Of a stretch of DNA of 64,000 nucleotides, positions 1 through 10,084 are shown piece after piece. Both the position numbers and the translations under genes were made by a program. The stretch comes from Bifidobacteriaceae bacterium (GTDB lineage Bacteria; Actinomycetota; Actinomycetes; Actinomycetales; WQXJ01). How positions within the stretch are numbered: the stretch's first letter is position 1; each line of letters opens with the position of its first letter. The notes beneath the pieces are model-generated. The model saw only the letters and a program-made list of their open reading frames with translations. It was not told the DNA's origin and did no database searches. Location of the stretch: NCBI GenBank assembly GCA_031267825.1, contig JAIRYJ010000037.1, positions 1 through 64,000 of the forward strand, read 5' to 3'.

Positions 1-125
1 TCGCTTCACGTACCAGCCTGATAGACCGTTCACGCGGCACTTGGAGATATCTCCTCACGGTTGACATAACAATCATCCATTCGGGAAACAAAACCCTCCA
101 CCAAACCCAGGGCGTATCAGTTTGA

Positions 126-776
126 CGCGGCTCCGGCGTCCCGGCTTCGGTCAGGGCGCGGCTCCGGGAGGAGTCGAACGCGGACTTCGACGAGATGATG
201 GCGTCCGCTTCCGGCGAGCTCGACAAATTGGTAGCCGAGAGGCGGCGGATCGAGGACCAGCGGGACCGTCTGGTCGACGCGCACCTCGAGGGCGCGATGA
301 GCCTGCAAGTGTTGACCCGCAAACAAAGAGCCCTCGAAGCGCGTCTCGCCGTGGTGGCGGAGGAAATCGAAGCGTGCCGCGAGGACTACGGCCCGCTGCG
401 CGCCAACCTCGACGCTTACCTGTTGTTGGCGTCCGACCCGCGCGCCATGTACCTGAAGTCGAACAACGCGACCCGCCGGCTGGCGAACCAGACGTTCTTC
501 AACAAGATCGTCATCACCGAGAAGCCGAAGGCCAAGGGCCTTGTCCGTCATACTGTGGAGAGCGACCTGACATGCTCGCTTGGCGCCATCTGCGAAGGGT
601 CCGCGGGAAGGCCGGCGGGACGCCCGGAGGGCGCCCGGCGCGGCCCCGTCCGAAACCCCGGCATGGGCAGAATTCCGGTTGCCCGTGTCCGGGGTTCAAG
701 TAAGACGACTGGAGTGCGCCAGGGGAGATTCGAACTCCCGACACCCGCTTTAGGAGAGCGGTGCTCTATCCACTGA
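126..776 (+). pseudogene. Large serine recombinase, C-terminal remnant
   Basis: The frame from a stop at 123 reads a charged, coiled-coil-like segment (from about VRARLREESNADF through RRRIEDQRDRLVDAHLEGAM to LANQTFFNKIVI). This resembles the C-terminal helical region of large serine recombinases. The resolvase catalytic domain and zinc ribbon are absent and the frame is closed upstream. The 3' part runs antisense through the tRNA-Arg gene, so the natural C-terminus is also lost; recognisable similarity ends near 530. An ATG exists at 195 but the homology starts before it. It is most likely a dead remnant of an integrated element. Family assignment is by pattern recognition only. Confidence 0.6.
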
Positions 777-787
777 GCTACTGGCGC
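715..787 (-). tRNA. tRNA-Arg (CCT)
   Basis: The minus strand folds into a 73-nt cloverleaf. The 7-bp acceptor stem starts GCGCCAG, the D arm contains AGCTCAGTGGATAGAGC, the anticodon stem CCGCT/AGCGG encloses loop CTCCTAA (anticodon CCT), and the T arm contains GGGAGTTCGAATCTCCC. The discriminator is A and no CCA is encoded. It overlaps the 3' part of the serine recombinase remnant. Confidence 0.93.
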
Positions 788-875
788 AAGCGAGCTACAG
801 CCTACCGCCGATCTTGGGCTGGCAGGCTGGTGGTTGCGGCTTGGTTGGTCGGCCGGCAGGCCGGGCGGCCAGCGG

Positions 876-1466
876 CTAGACGGTTGGGCGGAACGGTCTG
901 ACAGCGCGCATCCGGCTGCGGATGTGCGGCCAGGTGGGCAGCAAGTTTGACATCCTGGCGTAAAAGGTCGGCCCGTGACCGGAGATTTCAAGATGAACCA
1001 GCTCATGTACCACAACCTCTTCAAGAAACTCCAAAGGCAGCGCGGCCAAGGCCCAGTTGATCGTGATCCGGCCTGTAGCCGGCTGGCAAGAACCCCAACG
1101 AGTCTTCATCCAGCGCAAGCTCCACCGGCTGGCCGCCTTGCCAATAACCGGCTCCCAAGAGCTTGCCAGTTCGGCCGTCGCCCGGGCGGTTTCCGCCTGG
1201 TAAAGGCGTTCCAGGCTGAGCCCCTGGAACCCATCTGGTAACGGATCACCCCAGAAAGTAGGCGGTTGTTTGGCTCGGACCAGAGCCCGGTCAACCATTT
1301 GGCGGTGCGAACGGACCAGGTCAGCCGCCCGTTCCGCCGGGCAATGCGGCGGCAAGGACACCCAAACCAGGCCCGACGGATCAATATGCAAGCGGATAGA
1401 TTGGATCGGCTTACGCCGCAGTTCAACCCTCAGGCCGTCAACCTGGATATGGGTCACAGCGGCCAT
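876..1466 (-). CDS. YgjP-type zinc metallopeptidase (DUF45 / M48-like)
   Basis: A 196-residue protein with the zinc signature HELVH (H154, E155, H158) followed by GHG (H164), preceded by KTRWGSC at about 121-127. This is the usual order in the YgjP/SprT-like DUF45 family. The N-terminal part, with a RxxIQSIRLHI segment, also fits the family. No signal peptide or membrane segment is seen, so it is probably cytoplasmic. The natural substrate of this family is poorly known. It stands alone, about 90 bp from tRNA-Arg. Length is close to typical (200-240). Confidence 0.85.
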   Translation of the reverse strand: MAAVTHIQVDGLRVELRRKPIQSIRLHIDPSGLVWVSLPPHCPAERAADLVRSHRQMVDRALVRAKQPPTFWGDPLPDGFQGLSLERLYQAETARATAELASSWEPVIGKAASRWSLRWMKTRWGSCQPATGRITINWALAALPLEFLEEVVVHELVHLEISGHGPTFYARMSNLLPTWPHIRSRMRAVRPFRPTV

Positions 1467-1951
1467 CTTGACTCCCGGACAGAGATGGGTAAGGCCGGGC
1501 AGCGCATTGTCAAGACGCTAGCGCGTCACCGGACGGGTGGGCACATTGACACGCCGGGCAGGCGGCTGAGCCAACTCCATTGGTTAGGCCCGCGCCTGCG
1601 GTGCTGGCTCGTCCCGGCACCAACCACAGCGGTTCACCTGGGCGCATTGACACGCTGGACACGCGGCTGAGCCAGCTCGCACAAGGAAGGTTGCGCGGCC
1701 TTAACAAAAGTCTGACCGTTGACCGGGTGCTTGACCACGCCCACTGGCAGTGGCATGGTTGCCTGCGTGACTAACTCCGCGCCAACAATGCCCTACCGTC
1801 GCCAGACGGGCGCACTGGGTGCGTGTCACCAGAGCCGAATGTGTCTGTGTCAGGCGTAATAACGCCCACCTAGCCCCAGCACAAGCAGCGCCCTAGAACG
1901 CTAAGCCGGACGGTCGGCATCGGGCGCGAAACATTCAAGGACTTAACCACC
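1467..1951. other. Intergenic region, no gene seen
   Basis: A 485-bp spacer between divergent genes. All reading frames across it look like noise. It contains two imperfect direct repeats (separate entry) and, at 1912-1925, one copy of the dispersed motif GGTCGGCATCGGGC. Promoters for both flanking genes must lie here, but no convincing -35/-10 pair could be picked. Confidence 0.5.
1541..1678. repeat. Pair of imperfect 37-bp direct repeats
   Basis: Positions 1541-1577 and 1642-1678 share the order GC(A/G)CATTGACACGC then a short variable part, then GCGGCTGAGCCA(A/G)CTC. They differ at only a few positions. They lie in non-coding DNA. Their role is unknown; a duplicated regulatory site or a small mobile-repeat remnant are both possible. 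Confidence 0.6.
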
Positions 1952-2650
1952 ATGGCCGTATCCGCCTACGCACCGCTTTTCACCGGTGTACCTAGCCAAA
2001 CTCCCCAAACCAGCCAAATCACCAGCTACCGGCGCAAAGCTCCGTATCGCGGGCCGTTGATCGTCATTCCGGGCGGCCGTGCCCGGACCAGGCGAACCGG
2101 CGATAACTACCCGGCGGGCAGCGCATCTGGTCAGGCCTACTGGTCGACTCGGAGTGCCGTGCCGGATGATCCGGCTCCGGTTTCGAGCCAGTCAGCTCAG
2201 GCCGTCCGGGCTTTTGAGGCACGTCTCAGGGCGCTGCCGTTGCGTTCCGAGATCAAACTGAACCCGGTTGCCCAGAGTGTTCGAGTTGACGGTAAGCCTC
2301 GTCACTTGACGCCGCGTGAGTTTGAGCTGCTCGCTCTGCTGGCGCGTCATCCCGGACGGACCGTCAGCCGACAGTCGCTTTTGGCCGTGGCCGGGCTGTC
2401 CGGTTCGGGCGTCGAGGAAGGAGCTGGCGAGGCAAGTGCTGGCTCCGAGGGAGCCACCGCTGGCACCAAAGAGGCCGGCGGAGGCGCCGGGGAGGTAACC
2501 GCCGTTTCGCAGTTGCCGCAGGTCAGCCGCGCGGTCGATGTTCACATCGCCCATTTACGGAGCAAACTGGCCTTACCAGGAGCCATCACCACAGTGCGGG
2601 GCCGTGGCTATGCCTTGAACCCGGCCTATCAGGTGCTAGTGGTCGAGTAG
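1952..2650 (+). CDS. Stand-alone winged-helix transcriptional regulator (OmpR/PhoB C-terminal type)
   Basis: A 232-residue protein whose C-terminal half is an OmpR-type winged helix: LTPREFELLALLARHPGRTV at 119-138 and SRAVDVHIAHLRSKL at 192-206, ending in VRGRGYAL. No receiver domain is present. Residues 1-88 have no recognisable domain. A Gly/Ala/Glu-rich insertion of about 40 residues (149-188) sits inside the winged helix, between the first helices and the recognition helix, where close relatives have a short loop. The start ATG is at 1952. The target genes are unknown. Confidence 0.75.
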   Translation: MAVSAYAPLFTGVPSQTPQTSQITSYRRKAPYRGPLIVIPGGRARTRRTGDNYPAGSASGQAYWSTRSAVPDDPAPVSSQSAQAVRAFEARLRALPLRSEIKLNPVAQSVRVDGKPRHLTPREFELLALLARHPGRTVSRQSLLAVAGLSGSGVEEGAGEASAGSEGATAGTKEAGGGAGEVTAVSQLPQVSRAVDVHIAHLRSKLALPGAITTVRGRGYALNPAYQVLVVE

Positions 2651-2820
2651 GTCCGCTCGGCGGCCGTCACCCCACTTTCCAATACACAAACCGGTCAAAG
2701 TTGGCTGTTTTGGCCAACTGTGACCGACTACTGTCCCCCTGATCCACCGAAACCGGACACAGTGGACCCAAACAAGCCCCAAGTCTGTTGGCGGGCGAGC
2801 CGCCGGGCTATCCTGGGGAA

Positions 2821-3690
2821 ATGCGAGTGGTGCGCCAGCCCGCCGTAGCGGGACAGTTTTACCCGGCAACACCTGGCGTCTTGTCCGCCCAGGTGAACCA
2901 GTTACTTGAAGACGCCCGCGAGCGAACCTCCCGCCGGACCGAATCCGCCAGCCCAGACAACCAAGTCGGCCCAGCGGTCCCAGCCAAGGCCCTGCTTGTA
3001 CCCCATGCCGGTTACCAGTATTCGGGCCTGACCGCGGCCTTCGGTTACGCCAGCCTTGACCCTGCCTGTTACAGCCAAGTGGTTCTGTTAGGCCCATGCC
3101 ATCGGGTAGGCACGCCGTTCACGGCGCTGCCCCGGGCTGACTATTTCCGCACGCCACTAGGTGATGTGCCGGTCTGGCAGGAGGGCGTTGCCCTGGTGCG
3201 GCCCCTGCCGCAAGTCGTAACCGGCCCTGAAGTGCATCAACGGGAACATTCCCTTGAAGTGCATTTGCCCTTCATTCAGACTGTCCTGCCGCCGGGCACG
3301 CCAGTACTGCCGCTACTGGTCGGCTGGTCCGCCCCGGAGGTTGTGGCCGAGGTCATCGAAACCCTCTGGCACACCCCGCGAACACTGTTCATTATCAGCT
3401 CTGACCTGTCGCACTATTTGCCTTATGGCCAGGCCAAAGCCACCGATCAGGCGGCCCTGGAGCAGATCATGGCGGGTGGCCCGGCGCTGACCGGTGATCA
3501 GGCCTGCGGTGCTTTCCCGCTCAACGGTTGGCTGGCAGCCGTCCAACACCACCCAGTCCGCCCGCGGCTAATCGACTACCGCAATTCGGGCGACACGGCC
3601 GGGGACCGTTCGGCTGTGGTTGGTTACCCGGCGATGACTTTCACGTCAGTTGACCCGGGTGGTCCGCTTGGCCTGGTACCGCAACGATAG
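2821..3690 (+). CDS. amrB: AmmeMemoRadiSam system protein B (MEMO1 family)
   Basis: A 289-residue MEMO1-family protein related to class III extradiol dioxygenases. Visible family marks are RQPAVAGQFYP at the N-terminus, LLVPHAGYQYSG, and REHSLEVHLPF. It begins a three-gene set with amrA (11 bp downstream) and the radical SAM enzyme, the standard bacterial AmmeMemoRadiSam arrangement. The reaction catalysed by the system is not established. ATG 2821 was chosen because homology begins immediately after it. GTG 2827 is an alternative better spaced from GGGGAA, and an upstream TTG at 2788 adds residues of no family character. Confidence 0.88.
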   Translation: MRVVRQPAVAGQFYPATPGVLSAQVNQLLEDARERTSRRTESASPDNQVGPAVPAKALLVPHAGYQYSGLTAAFGYASLDPACYSQVVLLGPCHRVGTPFTALPRADYFRTPLGDVPVWQEGVALVRPLPQVVTGPEVHQREHSLEVHLPFIQTVLPPGTPVLPLLVGWSAPEVVAEVIETLWHTPRTLFIISSDLSHYLPYGQAKATDQAALEQIMAGGPALTGDQACGAFPLNGWLAAVQHHPVRPRLIDYRNSGDTAGDRSAVVGYPAMTFTSVDPGGPLGLVPQR

Positions 3691-3693
3691 GAG

Positions 3694-3710
3694 TTTGCCC
3701 GATGCCGTCC
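3694..3710 (+). repeat. Copy of the dispersed 17-mer TTTGCCCGATGCCGTCC
   Basis: This 17-mer spans the amrA start codon (ATG 3702) and is identical to 20644-20660 inside the DtxR gene. Related copies with one changed base occur in reverse at 12962-12978, 38038-38054 and 57577-57593. Confidence 0.75.
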
Positions 3711-4412
3711 AGTTTTCCGCCGCTAGCAGGCCGTCTTTTGACCGGGTTGGCCCGGGCGGCCATCGAATCGGCGGTTCGCGGGCCGGATGTCTCCCAAGGG
3801 GAGCCGCCGGCTCCGCACCTGACCGAAGAGGAGATTAGTTTCTTGGCCAAGCCGGGGGCGGTTTTTGTCACTTTGACTCAAGATGGCCAACTGCGCGGCT
3901 GTATCGGGTCGCTTCAGGCTTACCGGCCACTGGATCAGGATGTGCGATCTAACGCTGTCGCGGCGGCTTTGGATGATCCTCGGTTCGCGCCGCTGACCGC
4001 GGCTGAGTTGAGCCGTACGATGCTTGAGGTTTCGGTCCTGTCTGAACCTGAACCGGTCTATTGGACCACCCGGGATGATCTGCTGCGGCAGCTCAAACCA
4101 GGCCTGGATGGACTGATTCTGGAGGCTAGGGGACGCCGGGGAACTTTTCTGCCTCAGGTTTGGGAACAACTGCCAACAGGGGACGAGTTTGTTGGGGAGT
4201 TGGTTCTGAAGGCTCATTTGCCGCCAGGCTATTGGTCGGACCAGATCAAAATCTGGCGTTACAGGGTGACAGCGTTTGAGGAAAACCAGGCTGAACTGTT
4301 AGGCGGCGAAACTGGGTCAGGTGTTGACGGCGGCGTTGACAGTGGAGGTTCGGCCGGGACTGAGGGGACGGGATCGGGCAAACCAGATGCGGCCGACGGG
4401 ACGAAACGTTGA
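3702..4412 (+). CDS. amrA: AmmeMemoRadiSam system protein A (AMMECR1 domain)
   Basis: A 236-residue AMMECR1-domain protein. The diagnostic LRGCIGS is at 64-70, followed by NAVAAALDDPRFAPL. An AGGAG ribosome site at 3688-3692 precedes ATG 3702, and the gene overlaps the next by the TTGA at 4409-4412. The C-terminal 30 residues or so are Gly/Ser/Thr-rich and outside the domain. Function inside the AmmeMemoRadiSam system is unknown. Co-translation with amrB and amrS suggests the three act together. Confidence 0.9.
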   Translation: MPSSFPPLAGRLLTGLARAAIESAVRGPDVSQGEPPAPHLTEEEISFLAKPGAVFVTLTQDGQLRGCIGSLQAYRPLDQDVRSNAVAAALDDPRFAPLTAAELSRTMLEVSVLSEPEPVYWTTRDDLLRQLKPGLDGLILEARGRRGTFLPQVWEQLPTGDEFVGELVLKAHLPPGYWSDQIKIWRYRVTAFEENQAELLGGETGSGVDGGVDSGGSAGTEGTGSGKPDAADGTKR

Positions 4413-5422
4413 CAACCGCCCGGCACTGGCAAACCCTAGCGGACGGGCGCGTCCAATGCGACCTTTGCCCACGACACTGCCGCCTGCGTCCGGGTCAACG
4501 CGGTTTCTGTTTTGTGCGGCAAAATCTGGGCGGGAAACTCGACCTAACAACCTATGGGCGGTCCTCCGGGTTCGCGGTTGATCCGGTCGAAAAGAAACCG
4601 TTGTACCATTTCTTACCCGGCTCGGACGTGTTTTCCTTCGGGACCGCTGGCTGCAACCTGAGCTGCCGTTTCTGCCAAAACTGGGACATTTCAACAGCCC
4701 GCGACATGGACCGGCTGATGGCTCAAGCAACGCCGGAGGAGATCGCCGCCGCGGCTAAACGGACAGGATGCCAGTCAGTTGCCTACACCTACAACGATCC
4801 GATCATTTTCACTGAATACGCTGTCGATGCGGCCTTGGCGGCGCGAGCCGACGGCCTGTACAGCATTGTGGTCAGTGCGGGTTACATCACGCCGGCCGGT
4901 GCGGCTGATCTGTTCGGGCCGATCGACGCCGCCAACATTGACTTGAAAAGCTTTGAACCCGAGTTTTACCGCAAAATCACCGGTGGCCGTCTTGATGTTG
5001 TGCTGGATGTGCTGCGCTACCTGGTTCACGAAACCACGGTCTGGACTGAGGTTACAACCCTGGTCATACCGGGTCTGAACGATTCGCCGTCCGAACTGGG
5101 CCGGTTGACCGAATGGGTGGCGGGTGAACTAGGACCGGATGTGCCGCTGCACTTTTCGGCTTTTCATCCGGCGGCGCGGATGACTAACCGGCCGGTTACA
5201 CCGCTGGCGACGCTCCGCCAAGCCCGTGACATTGGACTGGCCAACGGCTTGCGTTACGTCTACCTGGGAAATGTGGCTGAACCAGGCGGTTCAGTGACAG
5301 TCTGCCCGGGCTGCCGGACAGGCTTAGTGGTGCGCTTCGGCTACCAGGTGGCAGACCAACGCCTGACACCTGATGGGCTCTGCCCCGAATGTGGCCAGAC
5401 TGTGGCTGGTCGCTGGGCCTGA
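4409..5422 (+). CDS. amrS: AmmeMemoRadiSam system radical SAM enzyme
   Basis: A 337-residue radical SAM protein of the PflA-like group. The [4Fe-4S] motif CNLSCRFC is at 82-89 (C82, C86, C89). An N-terminal CDLCPRHC (17-24) and a C-terminal CPGC...CPEC pair, spaced like a zinc ribbon, add further metal sites. It starts at TTG 4409, overlapping the amrA stop by four bases, so translation is coupled. The substrate is not known for this family. The C-terminal zinc-ribbon-like cysteines mark the subfamily found in AmmeMemoRadiSam loci. Confidence 0.92.
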   Translation: MTTARHWQTLADGRVQCDLCPRHCRLRPGQRGFCFVRQNLGGKLDLTTYGRSSGFAVDPVEKKPLYHFLPGSDVFSFGTAGCNLSCRFCQNWDISTARDMDRLMAQATPEEIAAAAKRTGCQSVAYTYNDPIIFTEYAVDAALAARADGLYSIVVSAGYITPAGAADLFGPIDAANIDLKSFEPEFYRKITGGRLDVVLDVLRYLVHETTVWTEVTTLVIPGLNDSPSELGRLTEWVAGELGPDVPLHFSAFHPAARMTNRPVTPLATLRQARDIGLANGLRYVYLGNVAEPGGSVTVCPGCRTGLVVRFGYQVADQRLTPDGLCPECGQTVAGRWA

Positions 5423-5458
5423 TCCCGCCTCCTCGGTGGCCGAGGAACGCCAACCTGG

Positions 5459-6154
5459 TCAGGGCAAAGACCAGTCGACTGGTTCGCATCCCTGGGAGGC
5501 CAGCAGAGCATTGGCACGGCTGAATGGGCGCGAGCCAAAGAACCCGCGGCTGGCGGACAACGGCGAAGGATGAGGCGATTCGATCCGGGGAACATCCCCC
5601 AGTCGCGGCGCCAAAGAAATAGCATCACGGCCCCACAAGATCGCGACCAGCGGACCGCCACGGTTAGCCAAAGACTTGATCGCATGATCGGTCACCGCCT
5701 CCCAGCCTTTGCCGCGATGCGAGCCCGGCTTACCCGGCTCGACCGTCAGAACACGGTTAAGCAGCATGACTCCCCGACTAAACCACGGCGAAAGATCACC
5801 GTTGGCTGGAACTGGGACGGCGGCATCGGACACTAACTCTTGAAAAATGTTGCGCAACGAAGCCGGCAGCGGGCGGACCGAGCGGTCCACCGAAAAACTC
5901 AAACCCACCGGATGACCCGGCGTAGGGTACGGATCCTGACCCACAATCAGAACCCTGACCTGGTCAAAAGGACAAGTGAAAGCGCGCAAAACATTAGCCC
6001 CGGTCGGCAAATAAGCCCGGCCAGCGGCCAACTCGGAACGCAAGAACTGACCCATGGCGCGGATCTGAGGCTCAACCGGGGCGAGCGCCTCAGCCCAGGC
6101 CGGATCAATCACTTGGTTCAAAGGCGTTCTAGCGGCAGACGGCCCAGCGGTCAC
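5459..6154 (-). CDS. ung: Uracil-DNA glycosylase, family 1
   Basis: A 231-residue family 1 uracil-DNA glycosylase that removes uracil from DNA to start base-excision repair. The water-activating loop is GQDPYP (72-77, D74) and the Leu-loop motif is HPSPLS (195-200, H195). The sequence LLNRVLTV and the region [11 protein letters not shown] are also typical. Pro instead of His in GQDPYP is normal for actinobacterial enzymes. It is transcribed away from DUF3263 and convergent with amrS, with 36 bp between them. Confidence 0.95.
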   Translation of the reverse strand: MTAGPSAARTPLNQVIDPAWAEALAPVEPQIRAMGQFLRSELAAGRAYLPTGANVLRAFTCPFDQVRVLIVGQDPYPTPGHPVGLSFSVDRSVRPLPASLRNIFQELVSDAAVPVPANGDLSPWFSRGVMLLNRVLTVEPGKPGSHRGKGWEAVTDHAIKSLANRGGPLVAILWGRDAISLAPRLGDVPRIESPHPSPLSASRGFFGSRPFSRANALLASQGCEPVDWSLP

Positions 6155-6314
6155 AAGTCAGACCTTACCCGGTCAGTGGCGTCGGCCTGGCCGGATGGGC
6201 GAAACGCGGCGACAGGGCACCTGATCCGCCGGGGCTTGAAGCTAGCATGACAGCGACGCGGCGTTTCATGTCTTGAAGGTGAGGCCCGCCGGACTGATGA
6301 GAGGAAAGCACGGC

Positions 6315-6623
6315 ATGGGGCAAGCGATGCGGCAAAGCAGAGAGGTGGAGCTGACTGAACTTGAAATTCAAGTCCTCATGTTTGAGCGCCAATGGTGGTG
6401 TTATGAAGGATCAAAAGACAAAGCCATCAGGGAACTCTTCGGTATCACGCCGACCCGCTACTACCAGATGCTGAGTTCGCTGATCGACACGGCCAAAGCT
6501 ATGGTTTTTGACCCGCGGTTAGTCGCCCGCTTACGGCGTCAACGCGACGAGCGCTACAAGGCAAGATCAGCTCGGAGGCTGACAGCCCCAAGTCTGCCCT
6601 CCCCGACCGGCCAGAGCAGATAG
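6315..6623 (+). CDS. DUF3263 domain protein
   Basis: A 102-residue actinobacterial protein of the DUF3263 family. It contains FERQWWCYEGSKDKAIREL followed by TPTRYYQMLSSLID, an arrangement that looks helix-turn-helix-like. ATG 6315 is chosen because GAGGAAAG at 6301-6308 lies six bases upstream; ATG 6327 is an internal alternative. It is followed after 10 bp by a LytR_C protein, a pairing seen in many Actinobacteria. The family's function is unknown; the helical pattern suggests DNA binding (inference). Confidence 0.85.
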   Translation: MGQAMRQSREVELTELEIQVLMFERQWWCYEGSKDKAIRELFGITPTRYYQMLSSLIDTAKAMVFDPRLVARLRRQRDERYKARSARRLTAPSLPSPTGQSR

Positions 6624-6633
6624 GCTGTGACCT

Positions 6634-7227
6634 GTGGCTAAGAACGTTTACCCATATCCACCCGATGAGTTTGACCAAGCTGACCAAAGCGCACGCCCAA
6701 AGGAGGTCCATGCCGCGCACCGCGGCCCATGGAGCCGTGTTTGGCCGTTCTTGCTGGTGATTGTGCTTATCCCGGCGATCGCCTTTGGTGTGGTCTATTT
6801 CTTAGGAGACCGCTTCGGGACGTCGGCCGGGCCGACCAATTCGCCTAACTCGGGCAGCCAGGAATCATCGACGCCCCCGCCGAGCGATCCGCCCTCAGAA
6901 GACCCAGTGATAAGCCAAGAACCAGAACCAGATCCCACCACCGAGGCGCCGCCAGCGATCGATAAGACACTGAAAGTAACCGTCTATAACGCTGGAGAGA
7001 CCTCAGGTGCGGCCGGTGTCGCGGCTGACAAGCTGGTCACGGCCGGTTACGCCAGCGCGGCCAAAGCTTTCCCGCCTAACCCGGCTAATCCAGCCGCGGC
7101 GACTGTCTATTACGCCACTGAGGCGCAAGCCGCGACTGCGGCGGATATCGCGACCGTCCTTGGGATCGCCACAGTTGAAGCCAACCCGCAGATCGCCGCG
7201 ACCGGCATTGTGGTGATTGTTCGCTAG
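6634..7227 (+). CDS. LytR C-terminal domain membrane protein
   Basis: A 197-residue single-pass protein: a short cytoplasmic N-terminus, one membrane helix at about 36-57, a Pro/Ser/Glu-rich linker (60-112), and a LytR_C domain (KVTVYNAGETSGAAG to the end). LytR_C domains occur in envelope proteins and as tails of LCP enzymes; here the catalytic LCP domain is absent. It starts at GTG 6634, ten bases after DUF3263, and precedes the groEL control region. It probably acts on the outer face of the membrane; partner unknown. Confidence 0.82.
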   Translation: MAKNVYPYPPDEFDQADQSARPKEVHAAHRGPWSRVWPFLLVIVLIPAIAFGVVYFLGDRFGTSAGPTNSPNSGSQESSTPPPSDPPSEDPVISQEPEPDPTTEAPPAIDKTLKVTVYNAGETSGAAGVAADKLVTAGYASAAKAFPPNPANPAAATVYYATEAQAATAADIATVLGIATVEANPQIAATGIVVIVR

Positions 7228-7340
7228 CTCACCGCGACCGGTCGCGTCAGCGGGTCCTTTTAGTTGATTTCGCCGCGCCCGGCGGTGTCCCGGGATGCGC
7301 CTTTCTGACCTGTCCGAACCCTGGACTGAGCTTGCTCCAG

Positions 7341-7367
7341 CTTGCACTCTAGGCCGGAGAGTGCTAA
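7341..7367. promoter_or_regulatory. CIRCE operator 1 (HrcA site), degenerate left arm
   Basis: CTTGCACTC, nine bases, then GAGTGCTAA. The right arm is perfect and the left arm differs from TTAGCACTC at two positions. Spacing N9 is canonical. It lies 7 bp upstream of a second CIRCE. TTGCAC at 7342-7347 could also serve as a -35 element. Confidence 0.75.
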
Positions 7368-7374
7368 CCATTGA

Positions 7375-7401
7375 TTAGCACTCTCCTAGTGAGAGTGATA
7401 A
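7375..7401. promoter_or_regulatory. CIRCE operator 2 (HrcA site) for groEL
   Basis: TTAGCACTC, nine bases (TCCTAGTGA), then GAGTGATAA, one mismatch from the perfect CIRCE element. It is 112 bp upstream of the groEL start. HrcA repression of groEL through CIRCE is established in Actinobacteria. The right arm of site 1 and left arm of site 2 also form an inverted repeat with each other. Confidence 0.92.
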
Positions 7402-7444
7402 CGAACTCGGTGAGGCCCAGAGGGTGGCGTGACGTGAACGCTGA

Positions 7445-9136
<1,692 letters not shown>

Positions 9137-9168
9137 TCCACTGGGCGCATCTGAGATGCGCCTAATTG

Positions 9169-9210
9169 GCCTGGGTCCGGTGATTTTCTTGTCACCGGCC
9201 CCAGGCTTTT
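9169..9210 (+). terminator. Rho-independent terminator of groEL
   Basis: GCCTGGG(T)CCGGTGA, a T-rich loop, then TCACCGG(C)CCCAGGC and a TTTT tail. The long GC stem 33 bp after the groEL stop fits an intrinsic terminator. A separate palindrome, GGCGCATCTGAGATGCGCC, lies just upstream at 9144-9162. Confidence 0.85.
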
Positions 9211-9411
9211 GACTGTTCTGAGAGTGTCTTGAACAACCCTTTCCAACTGTTCGGGTGCATCATCGTTGAGTCTCTGACCAGTGAAAACGCCGAAAACGCG
9301 GATATTTCCGTGAGCCGGATGATGGTCTTTGGCAGCGGTCTTGGCTGATGAACTGTGGTCCGTTCGCTGTGTCAGGCTGCGCCGCCTGGGTAAAAGCGCT
9401 AGTTTGTCTGC

Positions 9412-10077
9412 ATGGATGATTCCACTCCAGACCCCATTCGCGTAGGGATCGTCGAAGACGAGGACCTCTTGCGTTCAATGCTGGTAGACCTTGCTTCAAC
9501 TCACCCCGGCCTTCAATTGATGGGCGCCGCTGGAGGCGTTTCTGACGCCCGCGCCATGTTCCCCCCAGGATCAATTGACCTGGTACTGATGGATGTCGCA
9601 CTAGGTGACGGCAATGGTGTCGCGCTTGGTGTTTCATTGCAGCGGGCAGACCCAGACCTGGTGGTGGTTCTGCTGTCAAGCCATGACGTTATGGAACTGG
9701 TGGTCTCTATCCGTTCCAATGTTCCACGGCCGTGGTCCTACTTGTCGAAGCGGTCATCGGTTACCCGGCAAGTACTTTTCCGTTCGATTGAGGCGGCCGC
9801 CAGAGGCGAAGTAATCCTTGACCCGGAGCTAGCGGAACGGTCTAAACCACGCCAAGGCACACCAGTCAGCGAGTTGACGAACGCCCAGTTGCAGGTGTTG
9901 CGCCTGGTGGCGCAAGGCTTCTCCAACGCCACGGCAGCTGAACTGCTCGGCTTGTCACGCCGGTCAGTTGAGAACCATCTGCAAACGATCTACCGCATCC
10001 TGGGGATCACCTCACAGGATGCCTCACCAAGGGTGGCAGCCGTGCTGCAGTTCCTGCAGCAGACAACAAGAAGGTAA
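9412..10077 (+). CDS. NarL/LuxR-family response regulator
   Basis: A 221-residue regulator. The N-terminal receiver has the acidic pair E15-D16 and phospho-acceptor D61 in LVLMDVALGDG. The C-terminal LuxR-type helix-turn-helix runs from about 150 (LTNAQLQVLRLVAQGFSN) to 200. It is followed after 7 bp by its histidine kinase, so the pair forms one operon and one signalling system. The inter-domain region is slightly degenerate around the usual receiver K (SYLSKRSS). Signal and targets unknown. Confidence 0.9.
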   Translation: MDDSTPDPIRVGIVEDEDLLRSMLVDLASTHPGLQLMGAAGGVSDARAMFPPGSIDLVLMDVALGDGNGVALGVSLQRADPDLVVVLLSSHDVMELVVSIRSNVPRPWSYLSKRSSVTRQVLFRSIEAAARGEVILDPELAERSKPRQGTPVSELTNAQLQVLRLVAQGFSNATAAELLGLSRRSVENHLQTIYRILGITSQDASPRVAAVLQFLQQTTRR

Positions 10078-10084
10078 AGCGGTT

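Noticed and set aside
548..1024. A minus-strand frame of 158 codons across tRNA-Arg
   Set aside because: It reads through the tRNA and into the metallopeptidase end; composition is Pro/Ser/Arg-rich noise.
7232..7246. Palindrome CGCGACCGGTCGCG after the LytR_C gene as a terminator
   Set aside because: The stem is short with no loop and no T-run next to it; such palindromes arise often in GC-rich DNA.
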